DNA of 64,000 bases from JABDKH01 sp963768565 (GTDB lineage: Bacteria > Bacteroidota > Rhodothermia > Rhodothermales > JABDKH01), in assembly GCA_963768565.1 (NCBI GenBank), contig CAVYIO010000015.1:231182-295181 (forward strand), read 5' to 3'. The translations under genes were made by a program, and so were the position numbers. Shown piece after piece: positions 9,400-18,885 of the stretch; position 1 is the stretch's first letter, and every line of letters begins with the position of its first letter. The notes under the pieces are model-generated. The model saw only the letters and a program-made list of their open reading frames with translations, was not told the DNA's origin and did not search any database.

Positions 9400-10409
9400 G
9401 GGATGATGCAGAATCCGACCTGCTTCGATCGGCTTCGGTTCATGAATTCGTCGACCACCGCGACCGTCCAGTAATACTCGCCATCCGGCAATGGTGTGGC
9501 CACGATCGAGGTCTCGTCAAATGGAATGTTATCGATACGTTCAACGAGTGTCTCGAGTCCCGAGTCCACGCGAATGATGTCGACGCGGTGCGTGAACGGA
9601 TACGGCAGGAAGAGTGGTTTCCACTCGATCAGCGGAACGACCCCACTGCCTGACTGACCCTGCAGACAGTCCTGGGGTCCGTTCTGAAAAGCTTCTTCCA
9701 CGGCTTCAGGCGTCTCGTCTATTACACGCACGAGTCGCAGATCAGGCGTGGTTACGATGTCGCTCAGGTGGTCCCGAACGGACAACAACATGGGTCGACC
9801 GAGGAGCGCGTGAATCGTAGGCGTCGGGAGGTCAAGATCATTCAGAGTTCGCGCGAACGTACCGGTGGTCTGAGTGGTGAGCAAGGTGTCCGCGAAACCG
9901 TAGTCGGGAATATCGAGCCAGACTTTGTCGACATCGAAGACACCGTCGATGTCTGACGCCTGCACGACAAACTCTACCTGGAAGAGGTCTTCAAGGGGCC
10001 ACCATCGACTGATGTGAGCGGTGTTGACCGTCCACGACTCGAGGATCGGGAGTCCGTTGAGTTCGAAGTTGGAGGCAACGGGGACGCCCGGTGCCACCGA
10101 AATGGTATCTGCGGCATTCGCGTAACCGGCCGCTTCGACACTCAGGGTATAGCTGCCACTCGGGACGTCAGAAATCAAGAACGACCCGGAGCCATCGGTG
10201 ACACTGGTGAGCGACCCGGGCGTCAGTTTCACAAGGCTCCCGGCAACACCGGTTAACGATCGCTGCGTCACGCGTCCGCTCACCTGCCCTTCGTCGACGA
10301 AATTGGAGGAAAGGGGATCGAGGGGATTGCCGCGTTCGCCATCCTCCAGGCACGCCGACATGATCAGCGTCAGGGCGAGGATACTGGTGCCGATCTGGGC
10401 CTTGGCCAT
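9396..10409 (-). CDS. Lipoprotein with carboxypeptidase-regulatory-like domain
   Basis: A 337-residue protein. Its signal sequence ends in LIMSAC, a lipobox with the lipidated cysteine at about residue 20. Residues 42-115 (VSGRVTQRSLTGVAGSLVKL ... VPSGSYTLSVEAAGY) match the carboxypeptidase regulatory-like (CarboxypepD_reg) beta-sandwich. The remainder is beta-rich, with a fibronectin-like pattern near the end (LPDGEYYWTVAVVDEFMNRS). It is probably an envelope lipoprotein at the head of the sigma-54/kinase operon, as its TGA overlaps the regulator start codon. A role as ligand-binding or structural partner of the signalling proteins is inference only. Confidence 0.8.
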   Translation of the reverse strand: MAKAQIGTSILALTLIMSACLEDGERGNPLDPLSSNFVDEGQVSGRVTQRSLTGVAGSLVKLTPGSLTSVTDGSGSFLISDVPSGSYTLSVEAAGYANAADTISVAPGVPVASNFELNGLPILESWTVNTAHISRWWPLEDLFQVEFVVQASDIDGVFDVDKVWLDIPDYGFADTLLTTQTTGTFARTLNDLDLPTPTIHALLGRPMLLSVRDHLSDIVTTPDLRLVRVIDETPEAVEEAFQNGPQDCLQGQSGSGVVPLIEWKPLFLPYPFTHRVDIIRVDSGLETLVERIDNIPFDETSIVATPLPDGEYYWTVAVVDEFMNRSRSKQVGFCIIP

Positions 10410-10457
10410 CGTCCGCTGGTTCGCAGTGAGGATCGTGTTATAGTCGAGTCTCGATGG

Positions 10458-10628
10458 TTAGTTCGATGCCGACGGGGGTAGCCGGGGGTCAATTGTCCAT
10501 GCCTCCGGAATGTAGGTATCGATGACGTTCCGCGTCAGGTTTAGCCAGCGGGAGGTCTGATCGAGGACGACCGAGTCAGAGGTGGCCGCGACCATCTCCG
10601 ATGATTTCAGTATACGGTCCGGGCTCAT
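10458..10628 (-). CDS. Small hypothetical protein, 56 residues
   Basis: ATG at 10628 is preceded by GGGAAGGCGAG, a purine-rich ribosome-binding site at good spacing, and the frame runs 56 codons to TAA. The product begins MSPDRILKSSEMVAATSD and includes VVLDQTSRWLNLTRNVIDTY; composition and codon usage look protein-like, with no membrane segment. It ends 48 bases before the lipoprotein gene and could lead that operon. The rest of the 366-base gap (10629-10775) is AT-richer (for example CTTAAACCCCCAGGATATAT at about 10647) and probably holds divergent promoters, but no exact box can be defended. Confidence 0.4.
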   Translation of the reverse strand: MSPDRILKSSEMVAATSDSVVLDQTSRWLNLTRNVIDTYIPEAWTIDPRLPPSASN

Positions 10629-10775
10629 CTCGCCTTCCCTATGTACTTAAACCCCCAGGATATATGGCCGAAACTCATATTAGAATTGTGCGTCTCCATA
10701 GAGAAAGGGCTTGTGCAAGAGTATCGGCAGGACGTTTATTAGCTGTCCGCCAGGGCACATGGACCACATGGAATC

Positions 10776-11123
10776 GTGAAGCATACCGGATACGATCTCG
10801 CTGCCATCACCTCTTCGGCCACCCGTGCCGAGGGTATTAACCGCCTGGACATGCGGCCGGGAGACGTATTGATTGTCAAGACACGCAACTCCGTCTATGC
10901 CGTACGGGCACTCGGTGAGAGTTCCTTCTCGGTATCGGGAGGCTGGTTTGACCGCAAGTTCGGCGGCCCTTTTCAGACGACGATTGCCGGCTGCACGTGG
11001 GGAGGTACCGTATTGAAACGTGACCTCGTGGCGGCGTGTGGAATGCACCTCGAGTTCGGCAACCGCGTCGTGACATCCACGATCCAGAAGGTCTGCCACT
11101 TCCCGGGCCGCAACCTCAACTGA
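10776..11123 (+). CDS. Conserved-looking small protein of unknown function
   Basis: A 115-residue reading frame from GTG. The central part (MRPGDVLIVKTRNSVYAVRA, then GGWFDRKFGGPFQTTIAGCT) has a compact beta-sheet pattern with many Gly, aromatic residues and three cysteines (GCTWGG, AACGMH, KVCHFPG). It looks like a real folded domain, not a shadow: the other frames here are low-complexity and Arg-rich. No signal peptide or membrane helix is present. It stands alone on the plus strand and converges on the small membrane protein gene with a 12-base gap. I do not recognise the family. Confidence 0.65.
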   Translation: MKHTGYDLAAITSSATRAEGINRLDMRPGDVLIVKTRNSVYAVRALGESSFSVSGGWFDRKFGGPFQTTIAGCTWGGTVLKRDLVAACGMHLEFGNRVVTSTIQKVCHFPGRNLN

Positions 11124-11135
11124 GTCGACGGCCGG

Positions 11136-11468
11136 TTACTTTGTCCCGCTTGCGGTCGCTGCGTCGATGGCAGACTGTGTCGCCTGGATTTCGTTCTGCT
11201 TCTGCTGACCCGAACTCAGATCCGCTCGCGTGTACGGCGACGTCACCGGATTCGGAACGTGCTCACGCGGACCCAGCTCGGAGAGATCTTTCCAGACGCC
11301 GGTAGACGTGCGGGCCTGAACGTCGCCGGATAGTCGGTCGACTCTTGTTGCGAGGTGTGTTTGTTCGGAGTGAGGTCCTTCGCCGGACTTGTACTCCTGG
11401 TAGCGGGTCGGCCAGACGAAGTACGCGAACGCACCGGCAAGAACGAGAAGGACGAAGAGCTTCTTCAT
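11136..11468 (-). CDS. Small membrane-anchored or exported protein
   Basis: A 110-residue protein starting MKKLFVLLVLAGAFAYFVWP, a single N-terminal membrane anchor or uncleaved signal. The rest is soluble and polar (YQEYKSGEGPHSEQTHLATR ... KQNEIQATQSAIDAATASGT) with a short helical, Gln/Ala-rich tail. It starts with ATG preceded by AC-rich sequence and no clear ribosome-binding site. Function unknown. Confidence 0.6.
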   Translation of the reverse strand: MKKLFVLLVLAGAFAYFVWPTRYQEYKSGEGPHSEQTHLATRVDRLSGDVQARTSTGVWKDLSELGPREHVPNPVTSPYTRADLSSGQQKQNEIQATQSAIDAATASGTK

Positions 11469-11559
11469 AGACAGGGGTGGTGGTCGTGGGGAAATCTCTC
11501 CTTGTATCGACCGTCCCCCCGGCTCACATTAAGTGCAGCCCTGACAGGCTACCGGAGTC

Positions 11560-13323
11560 TTACGACGCGTCCTTAAGAATCCAGTTGGCAATCACCTGCA
11601 TCGCCTTCGGCGAAAAGGTCTCCTCGATAGTGGCATATTCGGACGGCGCGCCGGTCTCGGACGTCTGGAAGAGGTGGTTCAATCCCTCCATCTCAACAAT
11701 GCGGAAGTTCGGATTGCCACCTTTCTTCAGGGCACGTTCTATCTCCGGAAGATTCTGGTACGGCGGCACCTGAAGGTCTTTCTCTCCGTTGATCACAAGC
11801 GTCGGGCACGTGACCTTCTCAAGCGTCGGTCGGGGGTCATACGACAGGAAGAAGCGCATCCACGGAGACGCAACCTGTTGTACTTGCGGCTCGATCATCG
11901 CTTCGGAAAGTCCTGACGCCTCCCGTTCCTGCTCATCCATCTCTTCCAGCGTTTGGCCCAGGTATGCGCGAAGCTTTTCCCGAACCTCATCGAGTGGCAC
12001 ATCCGACATTGCTATTTCGAACATGGCTTCTTGAGTGGCCCGGTTGCTCGCGATTCTCTCTTCGTCAGCACCTCCGGCGCGCAGGATCACGGCTCCCTGC
12101 TCGTACAGAATCTCCTCACCGGTCACACCGGGGCCCGCCATCAGCACGATGTATCCGAGATCATCGCGATCAACGGCGACGACCGGGGCAATAAGCCCTC
12201 CCTCGCTGTGACCGACAAGCCCAATGCGCTCCGGATCTACTTCCGACCGTCCTTTGAGGAAATCGACGGCGGCGGAGGCATCCTCCGCGAAATCGACGGA
12301 CGTCGCTGTCGTAAAGTCTCCGGTGGATTCAGCTATGCCACGATCGTCGTAGCGTAAGACAGCGATGCCCTGGCGGGTCATGTAGTCGGCCAGGACGTGG
12401 AAAGGTCGGTGTCCGAGTAGGGCCTCGTCTCGATTCTGCGGTCCGGATCCGCTGATCAAAATCGCGGCGGGGAAGGGTCCGTCTCCCTCTGGAATCGTCA
12501 GAGTGCCGGCCAGCCGAATATCAGCTTCTGTGTTGTCGAACGTGACCTCCTCTTCGATATACGGATAAGGAGGTCGCGGCTCCTGTGGCCGATCGGGCAA
12601 CCTGATACTTTCGTCGTCGGCCGGCTCGAGCCTGAGCGGCAGTGTGCCCCCGCCCTGGCTCCAGGTGCCTTCAATGGCGGATCGGTTGGTTTCAATCGTG
12701 CCCTCATAGCTGCCGGCGACGGCGGGGATCTGGATAGTGATCGACGATCCCGATCCGGAGATATCGCCGAGGGGAATGCCGGTCGCACCCTGGTCCGGGC
12801 TGTCGAGCGTTCCCGTCAATGCCCCGTCGTCACCCTCCTCGATGTGAAACACGACGCGCAGTTGTGTGCCGCCCGCGTTCAGGCGACCCATCCACGTGCC
12901 CGTGACGTCTATGTCGGGCCTGGATGGCGGAGCCTGCTCCTCCGCGGCTTCGACCCTCATTTCCAGATTGAGAGGAAAGGACTGGCCGCCCTGTGACCAG
13001 GTCCCTTCCAGTTGGCCCTCGTTCAGAGTGGCCCTGTACTCGCCGGCCAGGGTGGGTACGGTCGCGATCAGTTCACTCTCGTTTATGGTGACGGCACCGA
13101 GCGGAATCCCGTTGGCGCCCTGATCGGGGCTGTCCATCGTTCCGCCGTAGGATCCGTCATCGGAAGTCGTGAAGTGGAAGACGAGCGTCAGTGAGGCTCC
13201 GGGCACTGTCAGGGTGCCCTCCCATGTGCCGGCAACACCGTCACCTGAATCCTGGGCGTACAGGGGTATGAACATGAAGAGAGCAAGCAGCGTAAGAGCG
13301 GCTTGTTTGAGCATCTGTGTCAT
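11560..13323 (-). CDS. Secreted alpha/beta hydrolase with two N-terminal beta-domain repeats
   Basis: A 587-residue intact protein with a signal peptide (AALTLLALFMFIPLYAQ). Residues about 30-130 and 138-245 are two copies of one beta domain: both have GTWxG, SPDQGAxGIPLG and EGTWSQGG at equivalent places. The C-terminal half is an alpha/beta hydrolase: ILISGSGPQNRDE is the oxyanion-hole region, IGLVGHSEGG supplies the nucleophile Ser, and TLVINGEKDLQVP and EGLNHLFQ supply the Asp and His regions. This layout is seen in periplasmic esterases or peptidases of the YqiA/DUF-linked hydrolase group. The substrate is not predictable. It runs divergently from the kinase array, 222 bases away. Confidence 0.88.
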   Translation of the reverse strand: MTQMLKQAALTLLALFMFIPLYAQDSGDGVAGTWEGTLTVPGASLTLVFHFTTSDDGSYGGTMDSPDQGANGIPLGAVTINESELIATVPTLAGEYRATLNEGQLEGTWSQGGQSFPLNLEMRVEAAEEQAPPSRPDIDVTGTWMGRLNAGGTQLRVVFHIEEGDDGALTGTLDSPDQGATGIPLGDISGSGSSITIQIPAVAGSYEGTIETNRSAIEGTWSQGGGTLPLRLEPADDESIRLPDRPQEPRPPYPYIEEEVTFDNTEADIRLAGTLTIPEGDGPFPAAILISGSGPQNRDEALLGHRPFHVLADYMTRQGIAVLRYDDRGIAESTGDFTTATSVDFAEDASAAVDFLKGRSEVDPERIGLVGHSEGGLIAPVVAVDRDDLGYIVLMAGPGVTGEEILYEQGAVILRAGGADEERIASNRATQEAMFEIAMSDVPLDEVREKLRAYLGQTLEEMDEQEREASGLSEAMIEPQVQQVASPWMRFFLSYDPRPTLEKVTCPTLVINGEKDLQVPPYQNLPEIERALKKGGNPNFRIVEMEGLNHLFQTSETGAPSEYATIEETFSPKAMQVIANWILKDAS

Positions 13324-13439
13324 GAGATTGTCGCGCCTTCTTTTGGAGGTTTCACGTTGGACATTTTGGGTTCAACGAGGACTTTCGAAACTACGTCCCG
13401 GCGTACGCGATTTCACGCTCGATGGATGCACCCTTCGTG

Positions 13440-13468
13440 TTGATTTTGCGAAGGTTACGCCCTATAAA
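13440..13468 (+). promoter_or_regulatory. Candidate promoter of the kinase array
   Basis: TTGATT (13440-13445), a 17-base spacer and TATAAA (13463-13468) lie 78 bases before the first array gene, in an otherwise GC-rich gap of 222 bases. The match to a sigma-70-type promoter is good, but the primary promoters of this phylum often differ. Between it and the start codon are two small hairpins (one with GCCC-GCAA-GGGC near 13516) and a GGGGGAG ribosome-binding site. Confidence 0.4.
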
Positions 13469-13545
13469 GGGGTTCTGCGCCGACTTAACTGCCTGTCCAG
13501 CAAGGCAAATCTCTGCCCGCAAGGGCTGAAGGGGGAGAATTCGTC

Positions 13546-16216
13546 ATGACTCCGGGGACAACTATTTCCCATTACCGCGTCGTCGAGCAACTCGGCCGGG
13601 GCGGAATGGGCATCGTTTACAAGGCCGAGGACACAAAGCTGGACCGGACGGTCGCGCTCAAGCTGCTTCCTCCGCATGCACTGATTTCGGAAGATGACAG
13701 GGCCCGTTTTTACCGCGAGGCCCGGGCGGCCGCGGCGCTCAATCATCCGAATATTGCGCACGTCTACGAGATCGATGAAGTGGTGACCGACGGCGAGTCC
13801 CGGCCCGTTCATTGCCATGGAGTTTATCGACGGTGAATCGCTCGCTGATCTCGTCGCGAAGGGACCTCTGCCGCTGAAGGACGCCATCTCCTATGCCTCG
13901 CAGATTGCCGAAGGACTGAAGGTGGCGCACGAGGCTCAGGTCGTGCATCGCGATATCAAGAGCGGCAACATCATGCTGACGAAGAAGAGGGTCGCAAAAA
14001 TCCTCGACTTCGGTCTGGCGAAGACGGCGGCCTCGACGAAACTTACGCAGATGGGCTCGACGCTTGGGACGGTGGCGTACATGAGTCCGGAGCAGGCGAA
14101 GGGAGAAGAAGTTGATCGGCGAAGCGACGTCTGGTCTCTGGGCGTGATTCTCTATGAGATGGTAACGGGTCGGCTGCCGTTCAAGGGGGACTACGAGCAG
14201 GCCGTTGTGTATGGGATTCTGAATGAGGATCCCGAGTCGATGACGACGCTGCGGGCAGGGGTTCCGATGGCGCTGGACGGAATCATCGCCAAGATGCTGG
14301 CCAAGGATCCGGATCTGCGTTATCAGCACGTCGATGAGCTGCCGGCCGATCTCAAGGCGATCGATCTGGGGTCCGCCATACAGACTTCGCGGATCTCGAC
14401 GGGAAGTCGCTCTGTCATTGACGCTCCGTTGTCGGTTTCGGAGTCGATTCCTGCCACGTCGGTTGCGGCCGGAAGGACGAGGGGGCCGAAGTGGATTGTA
14501 CCGGTCGTTGCCGTCGCGGCGCTCCTTGCCGGCGCGCTGGCAGGTTGGCTCCTGCGTACGCCGGACGCGAATCCGCCGCCCATCCGCAAGCTCGACGTCA
14601 CTATCGAGCGGATGATCGCTCAGGATCCGGGTATCTCGCCCGACGGTCGGTACTGGGCGTTCGAAACCGCGGATACAGTCGGGTTCACCGGCATCACGAT
14701 CGTGGATCTGCATGACGGGACTTACTACACGCCACCCGAGAGCGAGGGATATTCTGCTCCCCGTTTTTCGCCCGACAGCCGGTGGGTTCTGGCCGGAAAC
14801 GGAAGCGAGATCGTCAGCATACTGGTTCCGGACGGTCGTCCAGTACCGTTGAGTGAGACAGGTGCCCAGTTTACCTGGATCCGGGCTAACACCGTGGGCA
14901 TTACTCGGAACGGACAGGAGATCATTCTGCATGACCTGGATTCACAGGAGTCCACAGAAATAGACCTGGCGCGATTCGACACGACCATCAATCGTGTCGA
15001 TCTACCCCACCACATTCCTGGAACGGAACAGGTCCTGCTCACGGTCGATATCTCGGGTGGCACGTCCAACGTCGTTTCTTACGATCTTGGAGACGACAGC
15101 TATACCGTCCTGGCCCGAAATGCGTGTTGCGCACGACCGATACGCGACGATGTGATTGTCTACCACATCGGCGGCCGTCTCGGGCAGGTGGTAGCACAGC
15201 GCTACGATGCGTCAGACAAGGCACTTACCGGCTCTCCTGCGGACATAATTGGATCCCAGATGCTGCGGCTTTCCTGGGCCGTCGGCCACGACGATTCGTT
15301 CCTGCACCAGCGAGAAGGCGGGTTCGAAGAGGAGGAGGTGTTCTCGCTGCTGAACACGACGACACGAGAGTCTCGTGACATGCCCATGGAGCTGGCGAAC
15401 TACGACCGGGTCAGCTTCTCGCCGGATGGAAGAAAGCTCGCCGTCGAGCGCCACATCGGAACCAGTGGGCAGTCGACCTACATCGCGGTGTTCGATCCCG
15501 CGACCGGGGTCGAGCAACGGATGACGTATCAGTTCGAGGTTAGTCGAGCTCCCACCTGGTCCCCGAATGGAAAGATCTACTATTCGGCGGGACCCGCGCA
15601 GGACTCCGACATCTATTCAAAGAACTCCGACGGGACAGGACCCGAAGAACTTGTCGTAGAGGACGGCGACTATGCCCACGCCTCACGAGACGGAAAGTGG
15701 CTTGCATTTGCCTCCGGCCCGGTTCTCAAGGCTCTTAGTCTGGAGTCAGGAGAGATCACCATCGTCGATTCGACGTTCTCCCGACAGGGCGACCCGAAGA
15801 TCTCACCCGATTCACGCTATATCGCCTTCACGGCTGATAATCAGACGAGCACGTTCGTTTCAGGTGGTCAGCGACTGTTCGTGCGGTCCTTCCCGGACCC
15901 GTCGCTCTTCTACGAAAAGGTCACGGAGACGTACGCGGACGACCCCGTCTGGGCGAATGACGGGTCGGAATTGTACTTCCGAAACCGGGGGCGAGTGTTT
16001 GTGATGCCGATCGACATATCCGGCGTATTCAGAAAGCGGGGAAGTCCGTCGCTCATGTACACGTATCCCGGCGTCAACGTCCGGCTCGACGTGAATGCGG
16101 CCACTGGCGAGATGGTCGTCGTGCATCCTCAATCAGGTTTGGACTTTGGACGAAACACGCGATTTATTCTCATCGAGTCCTTCACCGCCTACCTCGACAA
16201 ACTGTTCGAACGATGA
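13546..16216 (+). CDS. STK1: receptor Ser/Thr kinase with beta-propeller sensor (one frameshift)
   Basis: First gene of the array, about 889 residues after correction of one extra base at 13801-13808 (CGGCCCGTT in place of CGGCCGTT), which restores RPFIAMEFIDGESLADL. The kinase has GRGGMGIVYKAED, VALKLL, VHRDIKSGNIML, LDFGLAKTAASTKLTQMGST and YMSPEQ. The transmembrane helix is near residue 325 (VVAVAALLAGALAGWLL). The outer part is a TolB/PD40-type propeller with several SPDGR-type blade motifs (GISPDGRYWAFET, FSPDSRWVLAG, FSPDGRKLAVE, ISPDSRYIAFT) and a vicinal Cys pair (NACCARP). It ends IESFTAYLDKLFER. Start ATG follows a strong GGGGGAG site; the stop overlaps the STK2 start (ATGA). By family knowledge it phosphorylates Ser/Thr in the cytoplasm in response to an outside signal; the signal is unknown. 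Confidence 0.88.
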
Positions 16217-18879
16217 CACCAGGAACGACCATATCGCATTACCGCGTCACGGGCGAACTCGGCCGGGGCGGCATGGGCATCGTGTACAAGGCCGAGGACA
16301 CCAAGCTCGACCGGACGGTGGCGCTGAAGCTGCTGCCGCCGCATGCGCTCGTGTCCGAGGACGACAAGGCGCGCTTCTACCGGGAGGCGCGGTCGGCCGC
16401 GGCGCTCAATCATCCGAACATCGCTCATGTCTACGAGATCGACGAGGCGGAGGTGACCCCGGGCGACGTGCGTCCGTTCATTGCGATGGAGTACATCGAC
16501 GGCGAGACGATTGCGGACCGTATTGTGAAGGGGCCCATCCCGTTGAAAGATGCGGTCTCATACGCCTCTCAGATGGCCGAAGGCCTCAAGGCCGCCCATC
16601 GCAAGGATGTCGTGCACCGCGACGTCAAGAGCGGCAACATGATGCTGACCTCGGACGGGACCATCAAGATTCTGGATTTCGGACTCGCGAAGACGACAGC
16701 GTCGACGAAGCTCACGCAGATGGGCTCGACCCTGGGGACGGTGGCGTACATGAGTCCGGAGCAGGCGCGTGGCGAGGAGGTGGACCGCCGGAGCGACATC
16801 TGGTCGCTGGGGGTGATTCTCTACGAGATGATCACGGGCGTGCTGCCCTTCCGCGGCGACTACGAGCAGGCGGTGGTGTACGGGATTCTGAATGAGGATC
16901 CGGACTCCATGACGAATCTGAGAGCGGGTGTGCCGATGGCGCTCGATGGCGTGATCGGAAAGATGCTTTCAAAAGACCCGGACCTCCGGTACCAGAACGT
17001 CGACGAGTTGCCGGCGGACCTGAAGGCGATCGATCTGGGCTCGGCCATCACACGCTCCCGCATCTCAACGGGGAGCCGGTCGGTGATTGCGCCGGTTGCT
17101 GCGACTCCAGCTTCCACCATGACACCGGCACAGCAACCGCCCGCCCGTAAGGCGGGGATCCCGATCTGGGTCTGGGGACTGGTCGCCGTGGCGCTTGTCG
17201 GCGGTGCGGGCGCAGGAGTGCTCTTGTGGGGCGGCTCGGCGACTACGTCGGTTCCTACGCAGTTCGTGATTGAGTTGGAAGACCGAAGTGAACCTTTATC
17301 AGCGGTGTGGTCTGCCGACAGCCGATCGATCTATTACATAGCGGCCGATTCTGCAGGGGGGAACACATCGGTCCGGCGCTTCTCCCTCGATACTGGAACG
17401 TCGGAGCTGGTGCCGGGCACTAATGACGCCAGCGAGCTGTCAGCAAGTCCCGACGGAAGATGGCTCATCATTCGTGACCTCGCCGAGAACCGGCTCGAAC
17501 GGCTGGCGGCCGAAGGCGGCCAGGCCTCTCCGATTCCGGGGACCGAGGGAGCTCGCAGTATTCGGGTAGCGCCCGGTGGCGACGTGTACTTCGCGTCTGA
17601 GGGCTGGGCTCTGATGGCAGTCTCCGAGGAGGGCGAAGTACGCTCGGTGGCAAGCAACGACACGATCGCGGGGCGTTTCTTTGCGGAGCCCGTGGTCTCG
17701 CCCTCGGGCGAAGCGGTCTACTGGGGCGCCTGGTCGAGCACGACCATCGTTGAACGGACCTGGGGTAATCCGGGTGGCACTCCCGCTCCCGCGCTTGACC
17801 AGTACCGGCTGCGCGCGATAACCGCCAACGGCCTTGCACTGGTAGAGCCCAGCGGGCCTGTTGGCGAGACCGTTTCAGTTGTTCGATTTGATCCGTCCGA
17901 CGGGACAACGAGCGGGGCGCCAAGGCCGGTCGCTTATATGTCGGCAGTTTCGCTTTCCGGAAGTGGGCATCTATTGTTCGAGGAGCCGGCAAACGTGGCC
18001 GATCCTTCTCGGGGCGAGCCCTTCTATATGGTCGACGGGCAGGAAGTGGATCGCATAGGGCGAATTCCGGGCACCTCCAACGACTTTGCCGTTTCCCATG
18101 ATGGTGCTTCGGTCGTCGCGGAAACGCGCCTGGAGAGCTCGGACCGCCGCGATTTGTACCTCATGGAGATCGCAACGGAGACATCGACGCGGTTCACACG
18201 AGATGGTGAAAACCAAAACCCATTCTGGGCTCCCGGCGATGACTACATATACTGGGATCGTTTAGACGGCGATACGTTTTCCGTCGTTCGACGACGATCG
18301 GATGCGTCAACTCCTCTCGAAGTGATCGTTTCTGACTCGACTGTACTCGGCAATCCTGCCATAACACCCGACGGCCGGACGATGCTGTACGTACGGATGG
18401 GAGAGAGCAACCCCGATCTTTTTGCCCGGGACCTCGAAACGGGTGAGGAACGACTTGTTGGCTCCGGCACCGGTTTCCAGACAGATGCAGACATCGCGCC
18501 AGACGGACGATATGTCGTGTATCGCTCCGGCAGCTCTACGACCGGGTCGATTCTGGTGGCGCCGCTGGACGGCACAGGAGAAGTGGAGGTCACCGACTCC
18601 GGCGGTTACCCGGTCTGGTCGTTGGACGGATCGAGCATCTACTTTTCTCGGAATCGTAACATCCTTTACCGCGTCGCTGTAACCACCGACCCGGTATTCC
18701 GCATTCTGGGCCGCGAGGAAGAGGTGTACCGATCACAGACGCATATTCACTTCGACCTTCTGCCCGACGGTGGAGTCATCGTGGCGCAACCCGGTGTGGT
18801 GGAGAATGCGGAATCGCGCATACGGGTCATCCTCAATTTTGAGGACCATGCCGCCGCACTGATGCAGGAAGGAGACTAA
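16213..18879 (+). CDS. STK2: receptor Ser/Thr kinase with beta-propeller sensor, intact
   Basis: An intact 888-residue member and a good reference for the family. Glycine loop residues 17-22 (GRGGMG), beta-3 Lys39, helix-C Glu58, catalytic Asp137 in HRDVKSGN, DFG Asp155, and the activation segment with Thr/Ser at 161-176 (TTASTKLTQMGSTLGT) before MSPEQ. The transmembrane helix is at about 318-340 (PIWVWGLVAVALVGGAGAG). The propeller from about 345 shows blade motifs such as WSADSRSIYYIA, ASPDGRWLIIRD, WAPGDDYIYWD and DIAPDGRYVVYR. It ends RVILNFEDHAAALMQEGD. It overlaps STK1 by 4 bases and ends 6 bases before STK3. The first 300 residues are close to STK3 and STK4, but the linker and sensor are unrelated beyond the fold. 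Confidence 0.95.
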   Translation: MTPGTTISHYRVTGELGRGGMGIVYKAEDTKLDRTVALKLLPPHALVSEDDKARFYREARSAAALNHPNIAHVYEIDEAEVTPGDVRPFIAMEYIDGETIADRIVKGPIPLKDAVSYASQMAEGLKAAHRKDVVHRDVKSGNMMLTSDGTIKILDFGLAKTTASTKLTQMGSTLGTVAYMSPEQARGEEVDRRSDIWSLGVILYEMITGVLPFRGDYEQAVVYGILNEDPDSMTNLRAGVPMALDGVIGKMLSKDPDLRYQNVDELPADLKAIDLGSAITRSRISTGSRSVIAPVAATPASTMTPAQQPPARKAGIPIWVWGLVAVALVGGAGAGVLLWGGSATTSVPTQFVIELEDRSEPLSAVWSADSRSIYYIAADSAGGNTSVRRFSLDTGTSELVPGTNDASELSASPDGRWLIIRDLAENRLERLAAEGGQASPIPGTEGARSIRVAPGGDVYFASEGWALMAVSEEGEVRSVASNDTIAGRFFAEPVVSPSGEAVYWGAWSSTTIVERTWGNPGGTPAPALDQYRLRAITANGLALVEPSGPVGETVSVVRFDPSDGTTSGAPRPVAYMSAVSLSGSGHLLFEEPANVADPSRGEPFYMVDGQEVDRIGRIPGTSNDFAVSHDGASVVAETRLESSDRRDLYLMEIATETSTRFTRDGENQNPFWAPGDDYIYWDRLDGDTFSVVRRRSDASTPLEVIVSDSTVLGNPAITPDGRTMLYVRMGESNPDLFARDLETGEERLVGSGTGFQTDADIAPDGRYVVYRSGSSTTGSILVAPLDGTGEVEVTDSGGYPVWSLDGSSIYFSRNRNILYRVAVTTDPVFRILGREEEVYRSQTHIHFDLLPDGGVIVAQPGVVENAESRIRVILNFEDHAAALMQEGD

Positions 18880-18885
18880 GACACC

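Noticed and set aside
13739..14932. A 397-codon minus-strand frame opposite STK1, and similar ones opposite other kinases
   Set aside because: They are Arg/His-rich complements of conserved kinase codons and recur opposite each paralogue.
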